From contig JBBMNZ010000018.1 in assembly GCA_037954325.1 (NCBI GenBank), positions 8,816,501-8,880,500 of the forward strand: a DNA stretch of 64,000 nt, given 5' to 3'. Made by a program: the position numbers and the translations under genes. Source of the DNA: Fistularia commersonii (Eukaryota > Chordata > Actinopteri > Syngnathiformes > Fistulariidae). The notes under the pieces were generated by a model. The model was not told where the DNA came from. It ran no database searches and saw nothing but the letters and a program-made list of their open reading frames with translations. Shown here one piece after another: positions 35,016 to 47,406 of the stretch. Positions within the stretch are counted from its first letter, which is position 1. Each line of letters begins with the position of its first letter.

Positions 35016-35999
35016 CCGAGTCAACGCAATGTCACAATGCTGGGTTGAAATTGCGTGCTGCTTTATGTTAAGTATAGTGATCACCGAAATGAGGTTTTAG
35101 AATTAGGGTTTTGCAACCAATTATGCAAATGTTTTTGATTAACTTGTTTGCTGCGACGACTGCTGCAACACTTCAACCTCCCTCTGGCTGTCTTTATCCG
35201 CAAGCCTCGATTAAAGGGAAATAAATGACCGGATTAAGCATGATTTAATAAGTGTTATATTAGCTTTGCAATCCAATTTCTGTCCATCAAGCAAAAAGAG
35301 TCGGCACTTGAAGTGATGGATGTTAGTTAAATCGTGCGCAGAAAAATGATACAGCTGGAAATACTACGTCCTCGACAAAAAGAGCGGAACATCGTTTGTC
35401 TTCCCCGCTCTGCAATAGTTGTGGTCATTCTCTCTACACCATGCCAGCGCCGTCCCTGCCCAGGGCACAGCGTGCAGCAGACAGCTGACATTAGACTGAC
35501 CTTTTCTGTACATTGCAGTAAGTCACTTTGAGTCAGACCTCTCCAGTCTTAATCGAAACCACCTGAGGACTGGCCCCGAGGAACAACCATTAGACTTCGA
35601 AAATACGCAAGTTTGACATGGTACCAAAAAAAACCTTTGGCATCATATCTCTGCAATTCCAGGTACCAACTATTGTAGTATTGTTTTGTCAGTGGCGCAG
35701 AAAGACCACATTTGAAAAGAACAATTTGTCTTCGTCCAGAAGTGACGGCCAATGCAGGCATATCAGAGGCAGATCAAAGTGGTGAGAGATTAGAAGAGAA
35801 ACAGTTGAATGTACAAAGCAGATCCTTGAAAGGAAGGTTTCATGTCATCTCGGGAAATTTCCTTGGGGATGTGAAACTGCAGAGCACAAGGTTGGATTTT
35901 TATGACATAAAGAGCTCATGATGTTGCATTAAAACGGATATTGTCAATCCTAGCGATGTGCAAACACGGAAATGTGATATTTCACACATTCTGTAGAGA

Positions 36000-36212
36000 T
36001 ATTTTTACAGATTTCCTTCAGGTTCTCTGGTTTCCCACCACAGTTAAAAAATCTGCAGTACGTTTCATTGGAGCCGCTAAATTTCTAAATGTGAAAGACA
36101 GAGTGAATGGTTGTATGCCTATTTGTGGCCCTTTGATCAACTGGAGACGAGGCCAGAGGGAAACCCACCTCTCACCCAGTGACACCTGGGTTAAGACCAA
36201 GGATAAGCGTTA
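36000..36212 (+). mobile_element. V-SINE-like SINE, 5'-truncated
   Basis: TTCTCTGGTTTCCCACCACA, CAGTACGTTTCATTGGAG, GAGTGAATGGTTGTATGCCT, CTCTCACCCAGTGACACCTG and GGATAAGCGTTATGATGAAT lead straight into the AATG minisatellite. Confidence 0.7.
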
Positions 36213-36699
36213 TGATGAATGAATGAATGAATGAATGAATGAATGAATGAATAAATGAAAATTTTGTCATAATTGCTGTTTCCAGAGATGAGCTGTGAGT
36301 TTCGAACCAGATCTAAATCACTGCAAAGACTCTGAATACATTTACTATCCATTCAGCAGGATAAGCAGAATGAATGAATGAATGAATGAATGAATGAAAA
36401 GATTGTAATATTTGGGGATTCCAAAGACAAGCTGTCATTCCAGAACCAGAGTATATTTGCCATTACCTGTTCTGTATGATAAGCAGTATAGAGAATGAAT
36501 GAATAAATGGATGAATGAATAAATGAAAAGACTGTAAAATTTGCTAATTCCACAGATGAGCTGTGATTCAGAACCAGATCTGAACACAACAAAAAACTTG
36601 AGTACATTTGCCACCATCAATTCTACAGGATACGTGGAATAGAGAATGAATGAATGAGTGAATGAATGAATGAATCCATGAGTGAATGAATGAATGATT
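36213..36699. repeat. AATG-punctuated minisatellite, about 3.3 units of 125-155 bp
   Basis: Each unit has a run of GAAT/AATG, then AAAA(G)NTTGTAAT-type sequence, a CAGANGAGCTGT element, CAGAACCAG, a TTGCCATTACC-like part and a GCAGGATAAGCAG-like end. Unit starts lie near 36213, 36370, 36495 and 36643. It begins exactly at the AATG tail of the SINE at 36000-36212. Confidence 0.8.
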
Positions 36700-37010
36700 T
36701 CAGGGAGATTGTAAGGGAAACATTTTTTTACTGTTGTTTGCCGTCCCAACCTGATAGAAATAAATAAACTTCTACGTGGACTCTTTCGCATTCGGGAGAA
36801 TGGCACAGGAAAATTGAATGTCAACATTGATTTCTATCTATAATGAATCGTTGAATCATTGGAAATTTTATTTTAAAGCAGGGGATGATGACAAATAAAG
36901 TATTCCCTTAGTAATTCATTGATTAATCGAATCCCAAAACACAGGGAAACTCTATTCGAGTAAAATAAAACTGAATGTCAATATGCGCTACTGAAGCCGA
37001 AATGAGACCA

Positions 37011-37044
<34 letters not shown>

Positions 37045-37338
37045 ATTGTTATCTCTTTGGGTGAAGGGCCATAAGCGCTAAGGGAACTCTTTTCTGCAGT
37101 AGATTTGTTTGATATGAATCCAGGCTTTGCTAAAGAATTAATTTTCCAGCTCAGTTTGTTTTCTGATACATGTTTATTTTTAAGTTTTCTCTGCCAAAGC
37201 TAAATATACTAGTTTTGTAATTAGACTGTAATACCTCATCTCTCATTCAAATTTCTCTCCCATGGTTATTTAGTAATGCAAATCATTTTCTTTAACTCGA
37301 ACGCACGTTTCTGACGAAGCACACCATGTTCTACTCAC
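36700..37338. other. intron 2 next to exon 2
   Basis: Only a (GT)n at 37015-37043 is recognisable. Confidence 0.4.
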
Positions 37339-37382
37339 CCAAGCCGAGGCACGATACTCTGAGTCCAGACTTTCCCAGGTTC
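37339..37382 (-). CDS. kcnab1: kcnab1 exon 2 (first shared core exon)
   Basis: 44-nt exon read on the minus strand. It begins with one base completing an Arg codon, then reads NLGKSGLRVSCLGL, and ends with the first base of a Gly codon. The acceptor is a short pyrimidine stretch ending CCCGCAG and the donor is GTGAGTAG. This is the exon to which the alternative N-termini of Kv-beta-1 isoforms are spliced; it forms the first strand of the AKR barrel. It has no Met start of its own, so a first exon must lie further up in the gene (higher coordinates). It joins exon 3 across an intron of 20.2 kb. Confidence 0.93.
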
Positions 37383-39705
37383 CTGCGGGGATGGAAAAAC
37401 AATTTAGTTCTTTTGCGCATTGACATCCATAAATACCAACCATCCGAGAGAACAGTGTATTTCATGCACAGGTGCCACATTCAATGACACACCGTGTGCG
37501 AATGGATTTGGATTGACATTTGAATCTGCAACGGCTGGACGCTTGTATTTACATCACGGCGACTAGCAGGCTCCATGTGGCCTCAGATGATCACAGGGTT
37601 TTTCTTTCTGCCTCATTTATTCAACATACAATCAAACGCCGCTGTCTTGCTGCTCAAGCTTGTCACTGCGACACTGACAGCTAAGCATCAAAATAAATTT
37701 TTATTTCAGGAAGCAACAAAGTACAAAGGAACAGTTTCCATGGGCACACTCTTTAGATTATTTATGTAGGTGATTATTGATCTGTCATTTCTTAGTCTCA
37801 CCCATTAGCTGAATCAAGGATGTGCTAAGGATGTCTTAATTAGGCACTTTCTATTTCTGTCAAATAATACATTAATAACCATTATTCCTTCAATATCTTT
37901 AAACAAATCCTTCATCCTTTGTAATTACCATGAAAATATTTTACTAGTTAGCTTGAATTTTTTTTATTGGTAATTGTATTACTATGGTTATTATTAAAAA
38001 TATTTTTGTATGTATAATGGGTGATGTAAGGGTCTCATATGAACTGACTACTTTTTCTTGGACTGTTGGAGGAAACCTGAAAACTCTCAGAATTGTTTGT
38101 TATCAGGGTAGAACAAACGTACATTGTAATATACATAGTATAAAGGTTAGATTTATACACTGCCAATCCATTGATATGTGTGAATTATTTAATTGCACGC
38201 ATATTCCATTTGACAAGTCATAATAATATTAACAATAATACATTTTATCAAAGGGGTATTACTTGACACTTGAGGACACTGTACATACAAATGCAGATGC
38301 ACAGAATTTAATTTAAAAGAAAAATAAAAATCCAAACAATAAAAGTGACAATGTGATAAAAGCAAAATAGGTTGTGTGAGTCTGTAAGAGTGTAAAAACA
38401 CACACACACCCTCACCCTCCCATGAACTGCTCCCCTGTCAATCAATCAATCGGACAGGCAGTCGGGTCAGCTTTGTCTCAGAGCAGGCTATCGCTGACAG
38501 GAATGCAAGCATACACACTCGCATGCATGTATGCGTGTTCACAAACAGAATAGCAAACAGACGCACACACACACACACACACACTTTGAGGTAATCGGCT
38601 GGCAAGGGGTGTGTGTATAGCGGTGTGTGTGTTTGTGTTTGTGTCTCTGCGTGGGTGGATTTGTCAGCACTTTCTTTCTTGTCTGCATGCTTTACATGGA
38701 GAAAGTGATTTAGAAATCAATTTAATGAATTCAAATGCTTGTCATATTTTTTCCCCACTTTCTATTTTATCTTCATTGCCCTTGAGAAAGTGTCAGAAAG
38801 AGCCATCGGCAGGCAGGAGTTAAATTCTTACATTTTACTACATAGTTTGATCAAAAGCACTGACATTACAAGATTAGTTGAGCCCAAAAAAGGGGCATTT
38901 TTTTGACTGCCGTCGGCAGGTTCTTACTCTCAATCACCTGTCAAAAACACCTAAGTTATTCCCTGGTGAAACGCGGCCTTTGCATCCTTCCCTAAAAAAT
39001 GTTTAATCGGGCGTAAAATTCAAGCCCGTCCCTTGAAAAATGAATTATGAAAGTTCGATCTTCTCTGATTAAATTAAAGCAAACAACAACTATTTTGGTC
39101 AAGGTGCTCTTGATCGCAAAGTACCCCAATATATCTCTGAGCAGTATTTTAATCACAGTTGAAGTTGTCACTTGTTAAGACTGATGTTTTGCTTGCACTG
39201 AAAGCTTATTACTAGTTGTGCTAAAACACAAGCCAAGATGGCTCAACTTAGTCAAAAGCAACCGTTTCATTGTAGACTTAATTTGATTAAATGGGTCGAA
39301 AAACGGTCCATCGTTCAAATCTGGGATCATTTGAAAGTAACATCCTGACGTTGCCCTTGGAGACTGGCAGCTGGCAATGTTTAGTGTGATTCTCCGCTAC
39401 AGATAATCAAAGCACTGCATCGTGCGGGCTGGAATGGCAAGTATGTTATTATCACTTAGTAAATCAGAGATTGGAATGATAAAACATGTTTGGAAGTTAT
39501 GAGTTATGAGGAGGAGGTATTGCCGCAAAATAAATTCACTGCTGTCAAGGAACTTGTTTTCCTACAGAAATTAGGAAAGAACTCTTGATTTTGAAAAAGG
39601 TACAACAGTAAGTTAATGATAATATAGTATAATAATCATTATCATATATAACTATAATATATGTACTTAATGTATATTTAAATATATAATTTAAATATAT
39701 AATTA
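37383..39705. other. intron upstream of exon 2, no first exon recognised
   Basis: I looked for a minus-strand exon ending in an AG that could complete the Arg codon of exon 2 and saw none with Kv-beta N-terminal sequence. Short AC and GT repeats lie at 38397-38408 and 38559-38583. A SINE-core-like remnant lies near 38055-38085. Confidence 0.4.
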
Positions 39706-41396
39706 TATGGTCCCAAGCCCACATAAATGCTGAGGGTTTCATCAGGAAGGGCATCTGGCGTAAAACTTTTGCAAAAACCCAAACTTGCAAATCAAACCTA
39801 ATAAACAGATCATATCGGATTGGTCAAGGCCTGGTTTAACAATGACTGCAATTGGTACCGATGACCTACAGGGAAACAATGGAAACTGGGCTACTGTATG
39901 TCAAAGACGGAGAGGAGGAAGGTGTGTTCGGAAGCAGAGAGAGAAGAGGAAAGGCAAGAGTCTGGGACTCAGAGTAGAGACTTTGAATATCGGGATTATG
40001 ACAGGAATAGGTAGAGAGTTGGTCAATATGATTAAGAGAAGGAAGGTGGATATACTTTTTGACCAGGAGACCAAGTGGAAAGGTAGTAAGGCTAGAAGCT
40101 TAGGAGCAGGCTTTAAGTTGTACTATTATGGTACTGACAGGAAGAGAATTGGAGTAGGAGTTATCTTGAAGGAGGAGTATGATAGAGTCAGAAAGACTTA
40201 TGAGTCTGAAATTGGAAATTGAAGGTGTGATGCTCAATGTTGTTAGTGGCTATGCCCCGCAGGTGGGACGAAAATCTGAAGAGAAGGAGAAGTTCTGGAA
40301 TGAGTTAGATGAAGTGATGCAGAATATTCCCAGAAATGAGAGAGTGGTAATTGATGCAGACTTCTATGGACATGTTGGTGCAGGCAATAGAGGGGATGAA
40401 GAAGTGATGGGCAGATTTGGTATCCAGGATAGGAATGCAGAAGGACAGATGGTAGTAGATTTTGCAAAAAGGATGGAAATGGCTGTAGTGAATACCTTTT
40501 TCCAGAAAAAAACAGGAACATAGGGTAACTTATAAGACCGGAGGTAGGAGCATGCAGGTAGACTACCGGTACATCTTGTATAGACCAGATAACCTGAAAG
40601 AGATCAGTGACTGCAAAGTGGTTGTAGGTGAGAACGTAACTAAACCGCATAGGATGGTGGTTTGTAGGACGACTCTGGTGACAAGGAAGATCAAGAGGAC
40701 AATTGTAGAGCAGAGGACAAACTGGTGGATGCTGAAAAACGGAGGAGTCTTGTATGGTTTTAAGGGAGGAGTTGAGAAAGTTTCTGGGTGGTCAGGAAGA
40801 GCTTCCAGATGATTGGACAACCACAGCTAGTACTATCAGGGAGACAGGTGGGAGAGTACTTGGTGTGCCAACTGGAACAAAGGTAGATAAGGAGAATAGG
40901 TGGCGAAATGAGGAAGTGCAGGAGTATATACAGAGAAATCGGTTAGCAAAGAAGTGGTACACTGAGGAGACCGAAGAGGACAGGAGAACAGGGAGATACA
41001 ACATAAGGTAAAGATAGAAGTAGCAAAGGCAAAACAAAGGGCGATGAAGATGCTAAGGTTCTCTTTGGGAGTGACCAGGATGGATAGGATCAGGAATGAG
41101 TCTATATGCAACACTGAATAAAATGTGCAAGATGTTTTGGAGAAGATCAGAGAAGCCAAACTGAGATGGTTTGGTCATGTACAGAGAAGGGATAGTGAAT
41201 ATATTGGTAGACAGATACTGAAATTGGAGCTGCCAGGCAGGAGGTCTTGAGGAAGACCAAAGAGAAGATTTATGAACATAGTGAGAGAGGATATGAAGGT
41301 AGTTGGTGGAGAGAGGAGGATACAGAGAATAGAGTTAGATGGAGAGGGTTGACTCGCTGTGGCGACCCCTAAAGGGAAAAGCCGAAAGGAGAGGCA
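39706..41396 (+). mobile_element. RTE-clade LINE with both ends, RT domain deleted
   Basis: Begins with the family 5' end (GGTCCCAAGCCCACATAAAT, GGAAGGGCATCTGGCGTAAA). Encodes an apurinic-type endonuclease in two overlapping frames: ETLNIGIMTGIGRELVNMI, DQETKWKGSKARSLGAGF, YAPQVGRKSEEKEKFWNEL and VIDADFYGHVGAGNRG. A linker (NRLAKKWYTEETEEDRRTG) follows. At about 41042 it jumps to the C-terminal LRFSLGVTRMDRIRNES region and then the 3' end. The entire RT palm is missing. Frameshifts occur near 40200 and 40520. Confidence 0.88.
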
Positions 41397-41476
41397 GAAG
41401 AAGAAGATGAAGAAGAAGAAGAAGAAGAAGAAGAAGAAGAAGAAGAAGAAGACGAAGAAGAAGAAGAAGAAGAAAT
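41397..41476. repeat. (GAA)n tail microsatellite
   Basis: About 80 bp of GAA with few GAT/GAC variants, continuous with the LINE 3' end (AAGCCGAAAGGAGAGGCAGAA). Confidence 0.9.
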
Positions 41477-43545
41477 ATAATTAATTTGATTGTTTGTTAA
41501 TTATCCGTATAATTATTTCATACACATCTCAATGTAGCCTCAAGCAAAACATTGCAAGTCCCAGTTTTTCCCAGAAGCAAAATAGTATATGGTGTAAAGA
41601 CGGAAAAAAAAATGTATTGATTGTATTTTGGTGGAGCAATCAGAAATTTGTGATTTTCTGCCTCTAAGAATAATGTTTTATACATATGAAGCTGTACCAT
41701 ATCAATAGTACTGAAAGTATAAAAGGAACTACAAGAGGTCATTGTAATATATTCTGAAAAATTAGAATGTAATGTATGATTAGAATAGATTTGTAATTTG
41801 TTCATATCGTTATAATACATATGTATCATATAACGTAAATGTATATATGTATATTATACATATACATGTAATATATAATTTGTAAAATCATATTGTATTT
41901 AAAACATTTCAATTCAGTCATTATTGGCATAGCAAATGTGTAAGAAAATATTGTCAGTTTATTTCAGGGGAGCAAACAATTGTGTGGTTTTGCCACCACT
42001 AAACACTATGTTTTTTTTTTGTCTATATTTCAAATATTAAATACATTACACTTATTGTATATCATCATATAAAACAGATAGTCCTGTGCGACATCAATTG
42101 TACAGTGTACTGTATGTGTCAAATTCCTATTTCGATACTTTGGGATTGTCATGTGAGACATTTTCATTCAAAAAGCTTGAAAAAAACAAAAATTGTGACC
42201 CTAAACTAATAATCTCTGACCACTGCTATTAAAACAATGCCTTTTTAGAAAAAAGTCTCTGAAGCGGTAACTTGCCATTCTACATTCTCGAGATTTTGAA
42301 TTGGTAAAATACAAAATATTATTGAATTAAACATTTGGACATTAAGGAAAGTAAATAATTTCCTTCACTGCAACATAAATGACCAAGCTTTGGGGCATAA
42401 AGGCATACTGAGAGGTTAAAAGTAGGATGCTCACCCATGTCAGGAAACCAAAGGTGCTGATTCAGGCTGGGGATGTCCCCAAGTAGTTAATAATCATGTT
42501 GTTACATCAATATTACAATGTCTCGGTTGAACACATAAAAGATGACAACACATGCAAGCTCTAGTTCTCGTCCAAGTGTGAAAGCTTGGCTGGAGCCCAA
42601 GCAGGGATTGGAGGAATCATCGGTCCCAGTTAACAGTTTCTATTCCAGTGAATCTGTTCCAGTTTAAATGAGCTTTGCTTGTCAGAAAAAAAAAAAAAAA
42701 AAATAGAAAAAAGACAGAGAAAACATTGAAAAATGCATCAACTGATTATAATATTTTCATTCGCCTGGATATTGTTGGAGCCGTTCAGGGCATTCTTCTA
42801 CGCAACTAGGAGAAGAATGTGTGCAGCAGGGAAAAGAGGATGATGGAGGAGATGAAGATAATGATGCAAAAAGGAAGAAAATAGGGTTTCCCTCCACCCT
42901 GCCTCAGAAAAGAAGTGCATCACAGATTCATTCTCCCATTCGATCTCCCCTGCGCCACACAAAGTTATGTAAATGATACAGGTATAGGCCCGATTGAAAT
43001 TGCATTGCAATATGGCCATCCCCACTTTCTGTTGCTGCTTTTCCAAATAGATTTACTGTAATAACCCATCCTTATCACCGAGGCGGTTCATCTCCAGCCT
43101 AAACATGATGGACTGTAATTGCTTTCTCAAATAGCACGTGAAGTACGGCCGGACCGTCATGCGCGATGACATTCTGAACGCAGACCCTCAAATCTGTCTC
43201 CGACGGGCTCACGTTAAGTTATAATGTATTTCTAATTTAACTATCCTTTACCGAGGATAAAGATGTACGTCCACACTGTTGTTTTTTTTGCTGTGCAAGC
43301 ATGGGAGGGGCATCGGGCCCAATCCTGAGTAATCCACTGCAGACACAGTTGCTTGCTTGTAACGCGAAATTAGTCCCAGTAGCCCCCGGTTCGGGTGAAA
43401 TCATGTCGTGAGGATGAACTGGTTTCAAGGGATTTCTCATTTCTTACCTGGTTTTCATCAAGACGACTGACCAGTTCTACTTTATTAAAGTCATTCATTT
43501 ATTTTTCTGTTGTTTTTGTTTTTTTTCCTTAATGTCATTGCTGTT
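41477..43545. other. non-coding, no recognisable element
   Basis: AT-rich up to about 42200, with a poly-A run at 42687-42703. No exon, RNA gene or known repeat seen. Confidence 0.35.
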
Positions 43546-43890
43546 CTGGTGGCACAGCGGTTGGCGCTTCCGCCTCTCGGCAAGAACGTCCCTGGTTCAA
43601 ATAGGGGGCCTTTCTGTGTTTGTATTGTGTGTGCATTGCAGAATAGTTATATTACATAGTAATTATGTAGTCATATAACAGCAATAAATAAACAAAGTTA
43701 AATAATGTGAAATAAATGAAAGTGGGTTTCCTGAGTGTGTAAATGAATGGTTTCATATTGCTCTGTGATCGCTTGACAACGGGTCATGGGTAAACCCAAC
43801 CTCTCGCCCAATGACAGCTAGGATATCGCCATCACCCTGGTGATAAGTGCAAGATATGTGGTAAAGATAATGAATGAATGAAAAGCATGA
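43546..43890 (+). mobile_element. V-SINE-like SINE, with internal replacement
   Basis: Good tRNA-like head GGTGGCACAGCGGTTGGCGC and B-box-like GGTTCAAATAG at about 43595-43605. The core (43625-43720) is replaced by unrelated AT-rich sequence. The 3' body resumes with GTGATCGCTTGACAACGGG, CTCTCGCCCAATGACAGC and an AATGAATG tail. Confidence 0.7.
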
Positions 43891-44719
43891 ATGATGAATG
43901 CATGAAAAGATATCTTTGACTTATATTTCAACCCAAAGGAACCTGACAGATGTAATCAAATTCTCTCAAAGCTTTTCCTTTGCATGTAATGCACTTAGTA
44001 CTTAGTATGTTTCGTTAACGGAAATGAAAACCCTTGGAAATTTAATTGTGATGGAAGACGAAACCAAAGTGTAATATCAGAGTGCCTCTCTGCTGCTGGT
44101 GGTTTTTTATTTCTCAGGGGAGTAAAACTCTGCAAAGGTTTATCGATGCCTTGTATGTGGATAGGATTTACTTCTGTGACTAATTTGTGTATTAAACTAT
44201 AACTGCTTTGGAAAGAGACATGGGCCAAGGGTCCCTGGGCTCCCGCTAAAGTAGGTTACCATGTTCCAGAAATTATCACATTTTCTTCAGGAGAAGAACT
44301 CATGAGTAAAGTTGCCAGTAAATTACACCCATTTTCTCTTATTTCATTTGCCTCCTCCCCCCCATGATTTCATTAGTACTTTTTAACTGTTTTAGCTCAT
44401 TTTCTGCCTGCCGAAGAGCCCTGACCTCGATTCAATGTACAATTACCGTTCATTTGGAGTTAGAGAACTGGCTCATCAACTCACAAATTGAGTTAAGATG
44501 GAAATCGATGAGTGTTGTCTGTCCACTGCTGTTCGTCTAATGCGGGAGGTGAGAATCCAAATTATACTTAGTGTAGTTCAAACTGCAACTTGAAAACATG
44601 TTGCTTCATGTGACACCAAAAAAAAGAATTATACAAGTTAAGCATACATATGTGGTCCTTGAAATCTAATAGTATTCCATTGATATTCAGTGCAATAATA
44701 GAGTTGACCTTCTAAGACC

Positions 44720-44920
44720 AGCGTATTTAAGATTTCACTTGTGTCGCCTCTCCCATGTTGTCACTAAAGGACACAGAGATCTGTCCAGAGCACAGTAGCC
44801 CATCTTCTGAATGGAGCAGGTAAATTTGATGTCATCACCCCACTGCTAGCCTGGCTTCACTGACTTCCTGTCCAGGCAAGAGGATGTTGCTTTTAAGATA
44901 GGGCAGATTGGGCCATATCT
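44720..44920 (+). mobile_element. L2-like LINE fragment, decayed
   Basis: One plus frame reads AHLLNGAGKFDVITPLLAWL then a stop and LPVQAR, matching the 'ARLLTG..HITPVL..LHWLPV' signature of fish L2/CR1-type RTs. Very short and broken. Confidence 0.5.
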
Positions 44921-45109
44921 CATCATTTTTCAACGAACTTGAAGAAATGTCTATTTTCAAGTGCAGCATCAATGGAGGAGCATGATTTTTGATACAGAAC
45001 AGTAAGATGTGGAAAATACAAACTCCCCTTTCATTTAGGTTAGGTTTAGCTATAGATACAGATGTCGATTTAGACATGAAGGTCCAGGTTCGTCAGAAAA
45101 TGACGAGAA

Positions 45110-45300
45110 AGGGGTACTAATGGGTCCCTATGTTTGTCAGCGTGTTAATGTATTTGAAGTGAGATGTTCATTTTGCATATTATTTCCGCGTCTACCTGTT
45201 TTTTTTTTGAGGTTCTTCATTTTCCTCCACCAGCCCAAAAACAAGCAAGAGGCTAACTGGGAGCGTCTAACCCCATCCTGTCCAAGAATGTGTGTTATTA
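45110..45300 (+). mobile_element. possible V-SINE-like SINE, highly diverged
   Basis: TTCCTCCACCAGCCCAAAAA and CAAGCAAGAGGCTAACTGGG recall the SINE core. Head and tail are not clear. Confidence 0.35.
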
Positions 45301-47059
45301 TACTTTGCAGAGTAAATTCAGTGTATCAAAGCGTGTACAGTCTTAATTAATGTAGAGCAATGCTGGCATAGAACTGAATAACAACCCTGACTTGAGAGGG
45401 AAGAAAGCCATCTGCAAATAATCATTATGTCGTGTGGACTAATTATCTCTCCACATTGAATTGAAAGTGTAATTAAAATGCAATGATGATGAAGTTACCA
45501 GTCAGACCAGTTCCCCCCCTTGACAATGAAACTCCATTCTAAAAACTGACAATTTCGCCAAACATGAGCTGTCGGCCACAATAACGCTTAAGATCAGCCA
45601 ATCAGAAGATTGCAGAATATGAAGGAAAGGGCTTTGGTTAAAAAGAAACCCAAAAAAAAAAAAAAAAAAAAGAAAGAGAGAAATTGTTTTGATAAGCAAA
45701 GATAATCAAAGCCTGGGGAAATAAACACAAATAAAGTAAAACTCCGTGACCAGAAATTGATTTATCACTTTACATACATGATGCATTTCATTTGAGGGGT
45801 TCTCCTCAGCTGAGTCATAGCATTTATTGCTATCAGGACAACTGCAGTTGTTTTTTTTTGTATTATGTATTACTTTGCATAATGACTGCCCTGCCTCCGA
45901 TATTTATCTCAATAATGGGATTGGTCGACTGTGCAAATGAATACATTGTTGATGACATCACAACATAAGGTGCTTCAATATTGATATGCCAAACAGTGTG
46001 TCCATGAAGTACAAAAATTCTTGGACAATTTTTAATCACTTATTCGACACGCCATAATTATTTTACAGTTCTTTCTTTCACTATAACCCATTTTTAGTAA
46101 CCCAAACCTTAATAAATATTCAAAGTCTGTGTGATATTTTCCCCTAAAATACAAAAATAAATAAAAATTCATCACCCAGCTGTTTATGACCCAATTCTTA
46201 ATGTGCTTCCCTCGTCAGAGACATGAGATGGCAGCCGAAGGCACAAGTCGTGGACCTTTTGAGTCAAAATCAAAGCAGGGCTATTTACTTATTTATTTAC
46301 TTATTTTGTTTTCTTTGGAGACAGAAAAATATGTACAAATTCTACATTATTTTTGAAAAGACATATAACAGTTGTGAAAGAAGAAAACTAGAGGGGACCG
46401 CTTGCTAGATTTTGTTCTAATGAGAGCTGTTAGTACAATGCTCCATGTTAATGTTTACCTATTGAGTCAAACGGGATAGAAAAGTGTGTGTGTGTGTGTG
46501 TGGTTGGGGGGGTTGGATCAGAACCCATGTGGCGCCATGAAGAAACCTTTTATTCGTTCCTTTTTTATTTTTCCAAAAACTGAGCAGCCGCGTCAGCAGT
46601 GAGGCTATTTCGTGCCTTTCAACTCCTGAGTTGATATGGGAGTGTGAAGGAGCAGGTACTCTCCTGCCTGTACCCTGAGTAATTCTGCAGGCGTTGGGAA
46701 AGGCGGGGAGAGCAGAGTCATATAAAAACTGTCATCTTGCTTGCGAGGCAAGATAACACCACCAGCGGGACTGATTGGAAACACACTTAAATGTAATTGG
46801 TCTTTTAATGCCATCGTAGCTGCAGCTTCAATTCAAGCTGCGATGATGGTTTTCAAAGTGGGGAAATGTATAACGTTGACCCTAAGTCTCAAAAACGTGG
46901 GTACAGCAAGACTGAAACAATCAATAAATGTATTCAGACAATCACAAGTAGGACTCACATCTGAAGGTCACGGCATGTATAGTTTTCTGATAGAGACTAA
47001 GTTGTGAATACTAATCACTACAGCACACCCATGAACATTTATACCTGGAAATAACATAA
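45301..47059. other. non-coding, no recognisable element
   Basis: Poly-A at 45652-45671 and a short (TG)n at 46484-46501. No exon, RNA gene or known repeat seen. Confidence 0.35.
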
Positions 47060-47136
47060 ACCAACAAGGCTATATCTGATTTCAGCCTAAGAACAGATTT
47101 TTGTTCCCTTTATACATTTAAATAGATATTGGTAAA

Positions 47137-47222
<86 letters not shown>

Positions 47223-47406
47223 CTCTTAGTACTATGTGGAGATAACTGAAGTTGGAGAAAAACTGTTTTTTTATTTATCTAAAAACCTAAAATTTATTAT
47301 ATTATTATAAAATAATAAAATAATAATATAAAATATAAATATAAAAATAAAATATAAATAAAATATATTATTATATCAATTCTGTTAAATTGCTGTGTGA
47401 TCCCGG
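47060..47406. repeat. GATA-bearing interspersed repeat, copy 2 (no SINE)
   Basis: Left flank (CAGCCTAAGAACAG, TTGTTCCCTTTAT, AGATATTGGTAAAA), (GATA)n at 47137-47222 and right flank (TTAGTACTATGTGGAGATAA, GAAGTTGGAGAAAAACTG, AATTCTGTTAAATTGCTGTG) parallel copy 1 at 33155-33850. An AT-rich expansion (47290-47372) interrupts the right flank. Confidence 0.75.

Noticed and set aside
36213..36699. Regularly spaced repeats as a CRISPR array
   Set aside because: The unit is 125-155 bp with low-complexity AATG runs and lies next to a SINE in a vertebrate intron. There are no short identical repeats with unique spacers.
43430..43500. CAG|GTAAGA donor-like site on the minus strand as the end of kcnab1 exon 1
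   Set aside because: In the phase needed by exon 2 the preceding codons contain a TGA two codons upstream and there is no Kv-beta N-terminal similarity.
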